Assembly (NCBI GenBank): GCA_021545645.1
Contig: JAJRWP010000024.1
Span: 1 to 37,823 of the forward strand
Length of the DNA: 37,823 bases
Source: Zetaproteobacteria bacterium
GTDB lineage: Bacteria > Pseudomonadota > Zetaproteobacteria > Mariprofundales > Mariprofundaceae
Direction: 5' to 3'
The notes under the pieces are model-generated. The model did not search any database and had not been told where the DNA came from. It was given only the letters and a program-made list of their open reading frames with translations. Made by a program: the position numbers and the translations under genes. The number at the start of each line of letters is the position of its first letter. Position 1 is the first letter of the stretch. Positions 7,377-15,110 of this stretch are shown piece by piece.

Positions 7377-8243
7377 TTACTTCCCGCCGCCAAATTGATA
7401 CACCTTCACGGCCAGCATCTTGATTTCTTCCGGCGATAATTTTTCACCAAAGGGCGGCATAATCGCCACACGTGTATTCGGCACATCCTCTTGATTCACG
7501 CCGTCGCGAATCGTGCGCATAATATCTTCGCGACTGCCACCGAAACGCCAGATGCCATCGGTCAAATTCGCCGCACCCGAACCAAGCTCGTTAATTGCGC
7601 CACCAGCCGCATTCTCGCCATGACAACCGGAACAACCTATTTCATCGAATTGCGCCAGCTGCTCCTGCGTCACCTTGCCTTGCGAAGCGGCAATCACCGT
7701 ATCGGTCAGTTGATTGATTTCTTCATCGCTAAGCATCTCGCCATGTGCAGGCATATCGCCCATGCGACCATCGGTAATCGATTCGATAATGGTATCGATA
7801 TCGCCGCCGTACAGCCAATCATCGTCGGCCAAAACAGGGAACAAACCCGGTGCGCCTTCACCACCCGCGCCATGACAAGCCGCGCAATTGTCGCCAAAGA
7901 GAGCCTTGGCCGAGGATTCGGCAAAATTACGCATGCCTTCGTCGGCCAGCAATTGCTGGCCATCCATCGCCGCAACCTTTTTCAGATAAGGTGCGCGAAT
8001 CGCATCGTTTGCTTTCACATCCGCCTTGAATTCCTTGATCTGCGTCCAACCGAGGATGCCCTTGGTGGATTCATGAACCAACGGAATCGCCGGATAAAGA
8101 ATAAAATACACCACGCACCATATCCAACCGGCATGGAAAGCAATCATCCACCAGCGTGGCGGCGGATTGGTCAGCTCACGAATACCATCCCATTCGTGTC
8201 CCGTGTCCGGGGCGTGTTGTGGCTGCTTATCTTGTTTGGCCAT
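7377..8243 (-). CDS. ccoP: CcoP, dihaem cytochrome c subunit of cbb3 oxidase
   Basis: Subunit III of the cbb3 oxidase (288 aa) passes electrons from periplasmic cytochromes toward CcoO. The N-terminal domain has the CcoP motif GHEWDGIRELTNPPPRWW and one transmembrane helix (IAFHAGWIWCVVYFILYPAIP). Two cytochrome c domains follow, with haem sites CAACH and CSGCH and likely axial methionines in RMGDMPAHG and AIMPPFG. ATG at 8243 is chosen because GGAGG lies six nt upstream; the longer frame to 8279 runs back into ccoQ. It overlaps ccoQ by 17 bp. Confidence 0.97.
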   Translation of the reverse strand: MAKQDKQPQHAPDTGHEWDGIRELTNPPPRWWMIAFHAGWIWCVVYFILYPAIPLVHESTKGILGWTQIKEFKADVKANDAIRAPYLKKVAAMDGQQLLADEGMRNFAESSAKALFGDNCAACHGAGGEGAPGLFPVLADDDWLYGGDIDTIIESITDGRMGDMPAHGEMLSDEEINQLTDTVIAASQGKVTQEQLAQFDEIGCSGCHGENAAGGAINELGSGAANLTDGIWRFGGSREDIMRTIRDGVNQEDVPNTRVAIMPPFGEKLSPEEIKMLAVKVYQFGGGK

Positions 8244-8466
8244 GTTCAACCTCCCTCCTCGTATCTTCCTTTTCGTCATTGATAAAATCTTCGTTTACAA
8301 AATCGCGGTACTGCTCGAACTTATCTTTATTCGATGGTCGGAAAGTCCATATGTAAATGCCAACCATCAATACCGCCAGCACCAGAACAATCACCAGTCC
8401 CGTCCAATCGACATGCGTCATCGCCTGCCAATCGGTATGAAAAAAATCGCGCAAGAACTCACTCAC
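8227..8466 (-). CDS. ccoQ: CcoQ/FixQ, small cbb3 subunit
   Basis: Small single-helix subunit (79 aa) that stabilises the core complex. It has one membrane span ([22 protein letters not shown]) followed by the charged [14 protein letters not shown] segment typical of FixQ. It starts at GTG 8466, overlapping the ccoO stop by 8 bp, and its end overlaps ccoP by 17 bp, so the three genes are translationally coupled. Confidence 0.93.
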   Translation of the reverse strand: MSEFLRDFFHTDWQAMTHVDWTGLVIVLVLAVLMVGIYIWTFRPSNKDKFEQYRDFVNEDFINDEKEDTRREVEHGQTR

Positions 8467-9100
8467 GATAATCTTTACCCGGCTCGAATTTCACCATCGT
8501 TCCCAGCACCTGCAGATAGGCAACCACCGCATCCATCTCGTTTTTACCACGAACAGCCGCCGCTGCACCGGCAAAATCGGCATCCGTATACGGCACACCG
8601 ACAGCAGCCAGCGCACGCATCTTTTTCTCGGTCAACACACCATCAAGCATGTGTTTTTCGAAAAATGCGTAATCCGGCATTACCGATTCCGGAACCAACG
8701 AACGCGGCGCACGCAGATGCTGCACATGCCATTCATTGGAATATTTGCCACCGACACGCGCCAAATCCGGCCCGGTGCGCTTGGAGCCCCACTGGAACGG
8801 ATGATCGTATTTGGATTCCGCTGCCAGTGAATAATGGCCGTAGCGCTCTTTCTCGTCGCGGAACGGACGAATCATCTGCGAATGGCACAAATAGCAGCCC
8901 TCGCGGATATAAACATCACGTCCTTCCAACTCCAGAGCCGTATAAGGACGAATACTGTCTTCTTCCTTGGTCAGCTTCTCTATGGTGTTATCCAGATAGA
9001 ATAATGGAACGATTTCCACAATGCCGCCGACAGAAACGACAATCGCCACCATGGCAATCAATCCCCAGATATTCTTTTCGAGTTTTTCCTGAAATGTCAT
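8459..9100 (-). CDS. ccoO: CcoO, monohaem cytochrome c subunit of cbb3 oxidase
   Basis: Subunit II of the cbb3 oxidase (213 aa), a membrane-anchored cytochrome c. An N-terminal helix ([21 protein letters not shown]) is followed by the haem site CYLCH in the signature [20 protein letters not shown]. The axial methionine is likely in VPESVMPDY. The conserved [20 protein letters not shown] segment is intact. It lies 9 bp after ccoN and overlaps ccoQ. Confidence 0.97.
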   Translation of the reverse strand: MTFQEKLEKNIWGLIAMVAIVVSVGGIVEIVPLFYLDNTIEKLTKEEDSIRPYTALELEGRDVYIREGCYLCHSQMIRPFRDEKERYGHYSLAAESKYDHPFQWGSKRTGPDLARVGGKYSNEWHVQHLRAPRSLVPESVMPDYAFFEKHMLDGVLTEKKMRALAAVGVPYTDADFAGAAAAVRGKNEMDAVVAYLQVLGTMVKFEPGKDYRE

Positions 9101-9109
9101 GTCCGCCCC

Positions 9110-10531
9110 CTATGCCCGAGCTGCCGCAGTTTTCGGCTGACCGGCAGTTCGAATTGTCATCACAACATTGTATAACATGATCAACGCACCCAGCAGCACC
9201 AGCAATCCGCCGATGGAACGCAACACATAATACGGATGCATGGCCACTACGGTTTCGGCGAAGGTGTAGGCCAGATTCCCGTAATCATCGGTCGCCCGCC
9301 ACATCAGACCCTGCATGATACCGGACACCCACATCGCACAAATATAAATCACCGTGCCGATGGTATGAATCCAGAAATGCCCGTTAACCAATCCGACGGA
9401 ATAAATCTCTGTTTTCCACAAGCGCGTCAGCAAATGATAAATCGCGCCGATGGATACCATTGCCACCCAGCCCAGCGCACCGGAATGTACATGGCCGATG
9501 GTCCAATCCGTGTAGTGGCTCAATGCATTCACTGTTTTGAGCGACATCACCGGCCCTTCAAACGTAGACATGGCATAAAAAGCCAACGACACGACCAAGA
9601 AACGCAGCACATAATCGTCGCGCAGTTTGTTCCACGCGCCGGAGAGCGTCATCAAGCCGTTAATCGCACCGCCCCATGACGGAATAATCATGGCAATGGA
9701 AACCGCCGCCCCCAATGAACCGGCCCAGTCGGGCAACGCCGTGTATTGCAGATGATGCGCGCCCAGCCAAACATAACCGAACATCAATGCCCAGAAATGC
9801 AACACAGAAAGACGGTAGGAGAAAATCGGCAGATTCGCTTGCTTGGGAATGAAATAATACATAATACCGAGAAAGCCTGCGGTCAGGAAGAAGCCCACCG
9901 CGTTATGCCCCCACCACCACTGAATCATCGCATCGTGGACGCCGGAAAATATCGAATACGATTTGGTCATGGTCACCGGAATAGCCAGCGAATTGACCAC
10001 GTGCAGATAGGTAATCATAATCATCATGCCGAGGAAGAACCAGTTGGCGACATAGATATGCGAGGTCTTGCGGTTGGCAATCGTCATAATGAAATTAAAC
10101 ATATACGACAACCAAACCACGGCGATCAGAATATCAACCGGCCATTCCAATTCGGCATATTCCTTACCCTGCGTCCAACCCATCGGAAACGAAATCACCG
10201 CACAAACAATCACCAGATTCCAACCCCAGAAAGTGAACCACGCCAGTTTATCGCTCCACAGCGACACCGCACAGGTTCGTTGCACCACATAAAATGCCGT
10301 GGCCATCAATGTGCAACCACCAAATGCGAAAATCACCGCATTGGTATGCAAAGGACGCAAGCGACCGAAGCTAAGGTATTCGTTCAGATTCAGTGATGGA
10401 AACGATAGCTGCCATGCAATCAGATCACCGACAAGTGCGCCGACAACCAGATAAACCACCGCGCATATTGCAAATGCTTTGACGATGTTAAAATTGTAAT
10501 TCAGACCCTCAGATGAAACGTTCTCTGCCAC
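9110..10531 (-). CDS. ccoN: CcoN, catalytic subunit I of cbb3 oxidase
   Basis: Haem-copper oxygen reductase of the C family (473 aa) that reduces oxygen to water at low oxygen tension. About 12 helices can be read. Haem and copper ligands are in [38 protein letters not shown] and [14 protein letters not shown] at 10531 is preferred to GTG at 10540: AGGAGG lies 8 nt before the former and overlaps the latter, giving [13 protein letters not shown]. It heads the operon ccoN-O-Q-P. I found no TTGAT-N4-ATCAA FNR/ANR box in the 250 bp upstream, so low-oxygen control is not evident from sequence. Confidence 0.97.
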   Translation of the reverse strand: MAENVSSEGLNYNFNIVKAFAICAVVYLVVGALVGDLIAWQLSFPSLNLNEYLSFGRLRPLHTNAVIFAFGGCTLMATAFYVVQRTCAVSLWSDKLAWFTFWGWNLVIVCAVISFPMGWTQGKEYAELEWPVDILIAVVWLSYMFNFIMTIANRKTSHIYVANWFFLGMMIMITYLHVVNSLAIPVTMTKSYSIFSGVHDAMIQWWWGHNAVGFFLTAGFLGIMYYFIPKQANLPIFSYRLSVLHFWALMFGYVWLGAHHLQYTALPDWAGSLGAAVSIAMIIPSWGGAINGLMTLSGAWNKLRDDYVLRFLVVSLAFYAMSTFEGPVMSLKTVNALSHYTDWTIGHVHSGALGWVAMVSIGAIYHLLTRLWKTEIYSVGLVNGHFWIHTIGTVIYICAMWVSGIMQGLMWRATDDYGNLAYTFAETVVAMHPYYVLRSIGGLLVLLGALIMLYNVVMTIRTAGQPKTAAARA

Positions 10532-10540
10532 GATTCTCAC

Positions 10541-10783
10541 CTCCTCTATCCAATGAACATATATTTAGGATGAAACTTTCTTCATAATCGGCACGCATTG
10601 CAAGCTTTTTTTTAGGCGCTGCTCATGCGGCACGATTTATTGAATATATAAGAAGGCGTTTTTACGCTTCATATCGGACTGAACAAGAAAAAAGCGCATA
10701 AATAAAATGGCGGGAGGGTGTCACTCACATTATCACCTGAAACCATTGCTACATAAAGAATATATCTGTTTGGTTTTTCAATA
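10541..10783. other. Region upstream of ccoN, no gene seen
   Basis: AT-rich stretch between ccoN and the left repeat of the integrative element. It must hold the ccoN promoter, but I see no convincing -35/-10 pair or FNR box. A weak hairpin is at about 10650-10670. Confidence 0.5.
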
Positions 10784-10805
10784 TACCATCAAATGTACCA
10801 ACAAA
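10784..10805 (+). repeat. Left attachment-site repeat (22 bp)
   Basis: It starts TACCATCAAATGTACCAA and is identical to 15142-15163. The match stops on both sides, as expected for an attachment core. Confidence 0.75.
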
Positions 10806-10903
10806 TCTGACTGATACCCTGCGCATAGCACCCAAACCCATGTGATACGGCATCACTGCCTAGAATTCTCCCGACCCTAGATTGATGCTACACGGAGGCA
10901 GCA

Positions 10904-11086
10904 ATGAGTGGACAACGGCAAGCCTTTTATGGAGGTAAGGAACTCTTTTTATACACTCCGCATAAACTCCACCCTGCCCATATCGGCAGCCCCTTTTTAT
11001 GGTGGCTAGAAAATCTTTTTATAACGCTCCGAAAAATTTCACCATTGCCAGCACATCCGGCCATTCATTTTTTGGCACATCGTTAA
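10904..11086 (+). CDS. Possible small ORF with internal repeat, 60 aa
   Basis: A good ribosome site (GGAGG six nt before ATG 10904) supports translation; the codon content does not prove it. The product has two similar halves, FYGGKELFLYTPHK and FLWWLENLFITLRK, produced by the imperfect DNA duplication in this stretch. It is the only plus-strand candidate in the element and overlaps the 66-aa minus gene by 68 bp. No function recognised; it may be non-coding. Confidence 0.3.
   Translation: MSGQRQAFYGGKELFLYTPHKLHPAHIGSPFLWWLENLFITLRKISPLPAHPAIHFLAHR
10919..11042. repeat. Imperfect tandem duplication, two copies of about 55 bp
   Basis: Copies at about 10919-10973 and 10986-11042 share AGCC-TTTTATGG, the core CTTTTTATA and CTCCG blocks in the same order, about 68 bp apart. 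On the minus strand the right copy includes the last codons of the 66-aa gene (V K F F G A L stop) and the left copy carries a matching V E F M R S V stop. Confidence 0.6.
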
Positions 11087-11219
11087 TCGGGGCCGGATAG
11101 ATGCCGCACCCGAAAAGTATTTGCCGGATCGCCATAATTTCGCCGCTTTCAATCTTAACGATGAAATAGCGACCATCCGCTATCCTGTAGCCTGTAGTCC
11201 GCACATCAGAAGCGCACAT
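11019..11219 (-). CDS. Hypothetical protein, 66 aa, in the integrative element
   Basis: Not recognised. The product reads like a small globular protein (YFIVKIESGEIMAIRQILFG, then PKNEWPDVLAMVKFFGAL). ATG at 11219 has no clear ribosome site. It lies downstream of the iteron-like repeats, in the same direction as the other element genes. The last codons belong to a duplicated DNA block. Confidence 0.5.
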   Translation of the reverse strand: MCASDVRTTGYRIADGRYFIVKIESGEIMAIRQILFGCGIYPAPINDVPKNEWPDVLAMVKFFGAL

Positions 11220-11253
11220 AAAAACCGGAGCCTATGGCATATATATACATAGT

Positions 11254-11382
11254 GTTCAGTTTCTGAACCTGTGAAACATCCGTGAAACACGCTAACGGTT
11301 CAGTTTCTGAACCTGTGGAGCATGCCGAAAAGGCTTTCAAGTTCAGTTTCTGCACCTGTGGTGTTCAGTTTCTGAACTTGTG
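11254..11382. repeat. Iteron-like array: four 20-bp repeats
   Basis: Copies at 11254-11273, 11298-11317, 11341-11360 and 11363-11382 carry GTTCAG-TTT-CTGAAC followed by CTGTG or TTGTG. The core is a perfect inverted repeat; copy 3 has one change in the core. Offsets are 44, 43 and 22 bp, all near multiples of two helical turns, so a protein would meet them on one face. Such arrays are typical of plasmid or phage replication origins (iterons) or co-operative operators. The rightmost two copies lie at and inside the 3' end of the winged-helix gene. Confidence 0.85.
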
Positions 11383-11735
11383 TTCTGTTTTTTCCAGTTT
11401 ATCCATTCGCCAGAAAATGCGTATAGGTTGGGTCGCTTGTACAGCCCACCACGTTGGGTGCGCTCTATGAAGCCCTTTTCTTCCAGTTCTCGGATCGCCT
11501 TGGCAATCGTAGCCCTTGCCATGCCGCCGTTCATGTCAGTGTAAGGGCAGAAAATAGGTTCACTGAGACTGCCCGCCATGCCTTTTGTCGGGTTCTTATG
11601 TCGAATAATGGAAAGGAAGACCCGCACTGCCGAATGCGAAAGACTGTTGAATGCCTCCGAATCAAACAAGGGGTTTTCCACCATGATAAACAGCGGGCCT
11701 TTCCTGCCGCGTTTCATGTTTCGCTGATTCGTCAT
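11343..11735 (-). CDS. Winged-helix DNA-binding protein, possible replication initiator or regulator
   Basis: 130 aa with a basic N-terminus (MKRGRKG), a helical part (SLSHSAVRVFLSIIRHK) and a winged-helix motif (RATIAKAIRELEEKGFIERTQRGG) followed by a wing strand. Similar layouts occur in small plasmid/phage replication proteins and in transcription regulators; sequence alone does not decide. ATG at 11735 overlaps the stop of the Cys-rich gene (ATGA). The C-terminal tail after KKQNTSSETEHH is encoded by the iteron-like repeats and may be a by-product of them. Its own product is a natural candidate to bind the array. Confidence 0.65.
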   Translation of the reverse strand: MTNQRNMKRGRKGPLFIMVENPLFDSEAFNSLSHSAVRVFLSIIRHKNPTKGMAGSLSEPIFCPYTDMNGGMARATIAKAIRELEEKGFIERTQRGGLYKRPNLYAFSGEWINWKKQNTSSETEHHRCRN

Positions 11736-12115
11736 TTTAGCCCTAGCTTCTCAGCGCCGGAAAGACGTTGCACCAGCGAATCCATACCTTTGCATGCCTG
11801 AGTATCCAAAACATACTTGTGCGACGAAAAAACGTCCCCTATTGCCATATCAGCGGTACGCTTGCCCGTCCTGAAAGGCCAGAGTGAACAGGTGCTTGTT
11901 TGGCAGGTGGATGGATTCGCGCCGATACACTCGCGGCAGTAGCGATTGATCACCTTTGTTTTGTCGATGCCCTTCGGTGTTTTGCCCATTCGCATAGGCC
12001 ATAGGCTGCATTCAGCCTGAAAGCTGCAATTTTTGATTGTACCGATTTCGCCAGCGGTACAATCGATGCAAAAAAGGCGGATTGATTCGCTTCTGTTCAG
12101 GCATTCCTTGCTCAT
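11732..12115 (-). CDS. Cys-rich protein with two zinc-finger-like repeats
   Basis: 127 aa with two similar halves: FCIDCTAGEIGTIKNCSFQ...CSLWPMRMGK and YCRECIGANPSTCQTSTCSLWPFRTGK. Each has CxxC, two further cysteines and CSLWP-x-R-x-GK, which suggests two small zinc-binding modules. Proteins with such C-L-(W/Y)-P-(Y/F)-R-x-G endings are frequent in phages and prophages but have no clear function. ATG at 12115 follows GAGG and overlaps the upstream stop (ATGA); its own stop overlaps the winged-helix start. Function unknown; nucleic-acid binding is a reasonable guess. Confidence 0.65.
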   Translation of the reverse strand: MSKECLNRSESIRLFCIDCTAGEIGTIKNCSFQAECSLWPMRMGKTPKGIDKTKVINRYCRECIGANPSTCQTSTCSLWPFRTGKRTADMAIGDVFSSHKYVLDTQACKGMDSLVQRLSGAEKLGLK

Positions 12116-12462
12116 GTTTCCACCTCGCATAGCTGGCGGGCAGCCGAGCAAAACGCATTTTCTGGATTACCCCGCACAGCGCGTAAGCAACCTTTTACAA
12201 TTTCGTCGCCAGCCAGCCCGAAGCTGTCCAAAGCATGCCTGATACCCTCAATGCCCCAGCCATCGACTGCGGCTTTCACTAAAAATAATCCGTAGGGTGA
12301 AAGCTGCTCTTGAATTTTGATTGGCAGCCACAATGCAAGGCTTGGTTTTATCAGAATTGCACCCAGCAATTTGGCGGCGGCCTTATCTGTGCTATGATTC
12401 GCTTGCTTGATGTGGAAAGGCGGCTTCTTGGCGGGGGCCGCTTTTTTTGTGGTGGTGTCCAT
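12112..12462 (-). CDS. Hypothetical protein, 116 aa
   Basis: Not recognised. It has a low-complexity basic start (TTTKKAAPAKKPPFHIK) and then a helical domain (AAKLLGAILIKPSLALWLPIKIQEQLSPYG...IRHALDSFGL). ATG at 12462 lies 1 nt after the alpA stop, and the gene end overlaps the Cys-rich gene by 4 bp. It belongs to the leftward, translationally coupled block of the element. Confidence 0.6.
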   Translation of the reverse strand: MDTTTKKAAPAKKPPFHIKQANHSTDKAAAKLLGAILIKPSLALWLPIKIQEQLSPYGLFLVKAAVDGWGIEGIRHALDSFGLAGDEIVKGCLRAVRGNPENAFCSAARQLCEVET

Positions 12463-12463
12463 A

Positions 12464-12712
12464 TCAGGCTGCCTGATTCGTATCTTGACGGTCGCGCCAG
12501 TCCTTACCTGCGGCCAGCAGATCGCAAAGTTCATCAATAGCACTTGTTTCCCATGCCGTAGTGCGCTCGCTGAGTTTTATGCCAGCCGGAAATCGGCCTG
12601 CTTGAATGCCTGCCCACCATGCCGAGCGGCTAACCGGAACACGTTGCAATACGCGCGGCAGTCGCTCAAATCCTTTTGCCTGTGTTGATATTCCTTTGCT
12701 TTGTGATGCCAT
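12464..12712 (-). CDS. AlpA-like phage regulator / excisionase, 82 aa
   Basis: Small MerR-type helix-turn-helix protein. It contains ERLPRVLQRVPVSRSAWWAGIQAGRFPAGIKLSERTTAW, the AlpA signature (first strand, VP.SRS.WW turn, G.FP..IKL..R...W). AlpA proteins regulate integrase/excision genes in P4-like elements. ATG at 12712 has AGGAGG seven nt upstream. It starts the coupled block running left and faces a leader region cut by the MITE insertion. Confidence 0.88.
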   Translation of the reverse strand: MASQSKGISTQAKGFERLPRVLQRVPVSRSAWWAGIQAGRFPAGIKLSERTTAWETSAIDELCDLLAAGKDWRDRQDTNQAA

Positions 12713-12810
12713 TTTACTGCCTCCTGTCGTCTCTGTTAGACGTTATGAAGGCTCAGCTTAGACCCGTAATAATGCGAAAAAGAATTGAAAAAAAACCTTT
12801 CGCCTATGTG

Positions 12811-13137
12811 CAAGCCGTTCGACAAAGGTGTTGCTATAAAGAAAAGGTAAAATGGGTCTGTCATTGTATGTTGTGCATTTGATGTATTTGAAAAGTAATC
12901 ATGCAAGTCAAAATAGACATAGCCGCCTATTGGGGGCTATGTCTATTTGTACCTTTCTGAACTATTTAGCCCTGTCCTGAATCCCTGTTTGCAGAAATTA
13001 ATCTGAACACCGTCAACTTTCACTGGAATCCGTGAAGAAGATTTCTTGCCCAAATGAAAAATGCCTCCAACCGTTGTGATTAAAGGCATTATATCATCTG
13101 CAAAGGCTAATTAGCAACATCTTTGTCGAACGGCTTG
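12811..13137. mobile_element. MITE: 327 bp, 25-bp inverted ends, 9-bp target duplication
   Basis: The left end starts CAAGCCGTTCGACAAAGG (12811-12835) and the right end (13113-13137) is its inverted copy with one mismatch in 25. The insertion is flanked directly by GCCTATGTG at 12802-12810 and 13138-13146, a 9-bp target duplication. There is no credible ORF inside, so a transposase would have to act in trans. An internal 14-bp perfect hairpin (12911-12948) may fold in RNA. The transposon family is not assigned; 9-bp duplications occur in several IS families. Confidence 0.9.
12911..12948. terminator. Perfect 14-bp hairpin inside the MITE, possible bidirectional terminator
   Basis: Arms AAATAGACATAGCC (12911-12924) and its reverse complement (12935-12948) enclose a 10-nt loop. 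The A-rich foot on one side and T-rich foot on the other could stop transcription in both directions, although the T tracts are short. Confidence 0.45.
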
Positions 13138-13139
13138 GC

Positions 13140-13874
13140 CTATGTGTGCCCTTGTTTGAGAATTCCACGCACCTGCTGCCTCGTAGTTTTAAGATCGCCA
13201 AACTCAGAAAGAAGATTGGCTGTAAGGGAATATCTATCGGGCATATCTTCGTGGAAAAGCCCAGCCAGCGTTTTTACAGCCCAACCCCGCTTAGCAGAAA
13301 GTCCGCTATTTTTTCCTCTCTTCGCAAACAGATCGCTTGAAAGATTCCAATTAGCCGCCACTTCAACCATTTTTCTCCCTGCTATATGCTCAAGCTCGCT
13401 TGCAAAGTCCCAATCTTTTTCGCGATCCTCCGAATATAGATAATCATTTGATATAAGGTCATCGTAACCGTAACGCTGTTTTGCCTCCCTATAAAACACC
13501 TCCGCAGCGTCTTGCCGCGCCTTGTTGTTCAAATCCACGTCTTTTTTCCATTGAACAGGATCATCAATAGAACGGCACACAAGAAGAACATCGAGAATTT
13601 CGGTACAGTGATTAAACACCATCTTAACTGGCCCGCCAAATCCATTTAATACATCTTGCAGCGCCTTATCTTCAAGCCAATCAAGCGGCCACAAGCACTC
13701 ACCATCTATTTCAAGAATACGACCGTTGAAGCGTTGAAGGGCAGAAGCCACGCCCTCGGCCAAGATGCCCTTACAAAACGCTTTATATGCTGTCTCAGAG
13801 GTTTTGAAGATACCAAAGATTTTATGTCTTGCATCAATGTGAAGTAACTTCCGAAGGTTCGTCTGCTCGTCCAC
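13140..13874 (-). CDS. Hypothetical protein coupled to the integrase, 244 aa
   Basis: Not recognised; it looks soluble and mostly alpha-helical. It starts at GTG 13874, just 3 nt after the integrase stop, with the G-rich integrase end (AGGGGGTG) as ribosome site, so both are translated from one transcript. It ends KTTRQQVRGILKQGHT. Its TAG stop falls in the 9-bp sequence duplicated by the MITE, so the insertion left the reading frame intact. Being next to int suggests a role in the element's maintenance or in host interaction, but nothing in the sequence shows which. Confidence 0.75.
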   Translation of the reverse strand: MDEQTNLRKLLHIDARHKIFGIFKTSETAYKAFCKGILAEGVASALQRFNGRILEIDGECLWPLDWLEDKALQDVLNGFGGPVKMVFNHCTEILDVLLVCRSIDDPVQWKKDVDLNNKARQDAAEVFYREAKQRYGYDDLISNDYLYSEDREKDWDFASELEHIAGRKMVEVAANWNLSSDLFAKRGKNSGLSAKRGWAVKTLAGLFHEDMPDRYSLTANLLSEFGDLKTTRQQVRGILKQGHT

Positions 13875-13877
13875 GAT

Positions 13878-15098
13878 TCACCCCCTTTCACGATGTATCG
13901 GTATCACATCCGCGCCTGTTCGCAGTCCATCCAAATAATCAGCCCAGTGTTGCATCATTTTTTTACGTTCGGCCAAATGCTGAGCATGGTTATAGGCCGC
14001 TTTTATCTTGTTGCGCTCGGCATGGGCAAGCTGGCGCTCGATCACATCACTGGCCCAGCCCTGTTCATGCAACATGGTGGAAGCCATTGCCCTGAAACCA
14101 TGACCGACAATCTCCGACTTTTCAAAACCCATACGACGCAAAGTCGCATTCACCGTGTTTTCACTCATTGCCCGATCCCTGCTCCGCACACTCGGGAAGA
14201 CAAAACGCCCCCGCCCCGTCAACGCATGCAGATCGCGCAGGATAACCACCGCCTGCGATGATAGTGGCACAATATGCTGAACCTTCATCTTCATCTTCTC
14301 CGCTGGTATGCGCCACTCTGCGGCATCAAGATCAAATTCTACCCATTCCGCATTCCGTAATTCACCGGGACGCACAAACATCAGCGGGGCAAGCTGTAAG
14401 GCGCAGCGAGTGACATACGCACCGGAGTAACTGGCAATCGCACGAAGCAACCCGCCAACCTCTTTCGGATCAGTAATTGTTGCCATGCTTTTATGCTTTA
14501 CGGGCGCAAGTGCTCCTTTCAGATCAACGGTAGGGTCACGGTCTGTGCGTCCCGTTGCGATTGAATAGCGGAACACCTGACCGCAAACCGCCCGCGTCCG
14601 GTGCGCTGTCTCTACAGCACCACGGCTTTCAATGCGGCGGAGCATCGCCAATACGTCCGGCGCTTCCAGTTCAACAATCGGGCGTTTCCCAATCCACGGG
14701 AAAACATCCCGCTCCAGATCACGAATCACCCGCTTTGCATGCCTATCGCTTAATCTTCGAGACTGCTTACCGTGCCATTCCCTAGCAATCGCCTCGAAGC
14801 TGTCAGCCTTGGCATTCTTTTCAGATTGCTTTACCACGGCGGGATCAATTCCATCAGCCACTTGTGTGCGATAATCATTACACCGACGCCTTGCCTCTTT
14901 TAGGCTCACCTCAGGATATGTCCCCAAGGCCAGCGTACATTGTCGGTTCCCCATGCGGTAATTCATTCGCCAATACTTGCCCCCGTTTGGGTGAATAAGC
15001 AGATGGAGACCGCGACCGTCAGACAACTTCACCTGCTTGTCAGCAGGTTTCGCAGCACGCACAAGAGGATCATTCAATTTATCGCTTAACCTAGCCAT
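13878..15098 (-). CDS. int: P4-type tyrosine integrase
   Basis: Site-specific recombinase of 406 aa that inserts and excises the element. The N-terminal DUF4102-type arm-binding domain has VKLSDGRGLHLLIHPNGGKYWRMNYR and LALGTYPEVSLKEAR. A SAM-like core-binding domain follows, then the catalytic domain with the first Arg in FVRPGELRNAEW, HGFRAMAST (H-x-x-R), HAERNK and the tyrosine in AAYNHAQHL. All catalytic residues are present, so it is probably active. ATG at 15098 (AGGGGC just upstream) is preferred to 15140, which would translate through the attachment-site repeats. It reads away from tRNA-Ser and is followed directly by the 244-aa gene. Confidence 0.96.
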   Translation of the reverse strand: MARLSDKLNDPLVRAAKPADKQVKLSDGRGLHLLIHPNGGKYWRMNYRMGNRQCTLALGTYPEVSLKEARRRCNDYRTQVADGIDPAVVKQSEKNAKADSFEAIAREWHGKQSRRLSDRHAKRVIRDLERDVFPWIGKRPIVELEAPDVLAMLRRIESRGAVETAHRTRAVCGQVFRYSIATGRTDRDPTVDLKGALAPVKHKSMATITDPKEVGGLLRAIASYSGAYVTRCALQLAPLMFVRPGELRNAEWVEFDLDAAEWRIPAEKMKMKVQHIVPLSSQAVVILRDLHALTGRGRFVFPSVRSRDRAMSENTVNATLRRMGFEKSEIVGHGFRAMASTMLHEQGWASDVIERQLAHAERNKIKAAYNHAQHLAERKKMMQHWADYLDGLRTGADVIPIHRERG

Positions 15099-15110
15099 TT
15101 TCAGCCCCTT

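Noticed and set aside
8167-9180. Long plus-strand open frames opposite ccoO/ccoP (also 7491-8282 and 4306-5121)
   Set aside because: All are antisense to well-identified cco genes, with shadow composition and no ribosome sites.
10708-10720. TGGCGGGAGGGTG resembles the 3' end of tRNA-Ser (TGGCGGAGAGGGTG), as if it were the far attachment site of an island
   Set aside because: Only about 13 bases match with a gap and the match stops at once; the perfect 22-bp repeats are better ends.
10541-10783. Expected FNR/ANR box upstream of ccoN
   Set aside because: No TTGAT-N4-ATCAA or close variant was found on either strand.
11254-11382. Repeat array considered as a CRISPR
   Set aside because: Spacing is irregular (24, 23 and 2 nt between units), units are only 20 bp and palindromic, and there are no cas genes.
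12676-12882. Plus-strand open frame across the alpA leader and MITE end
   Set aside because: It crosses the MITE junction, so it was created by the insertion, and it has no ribosome site.
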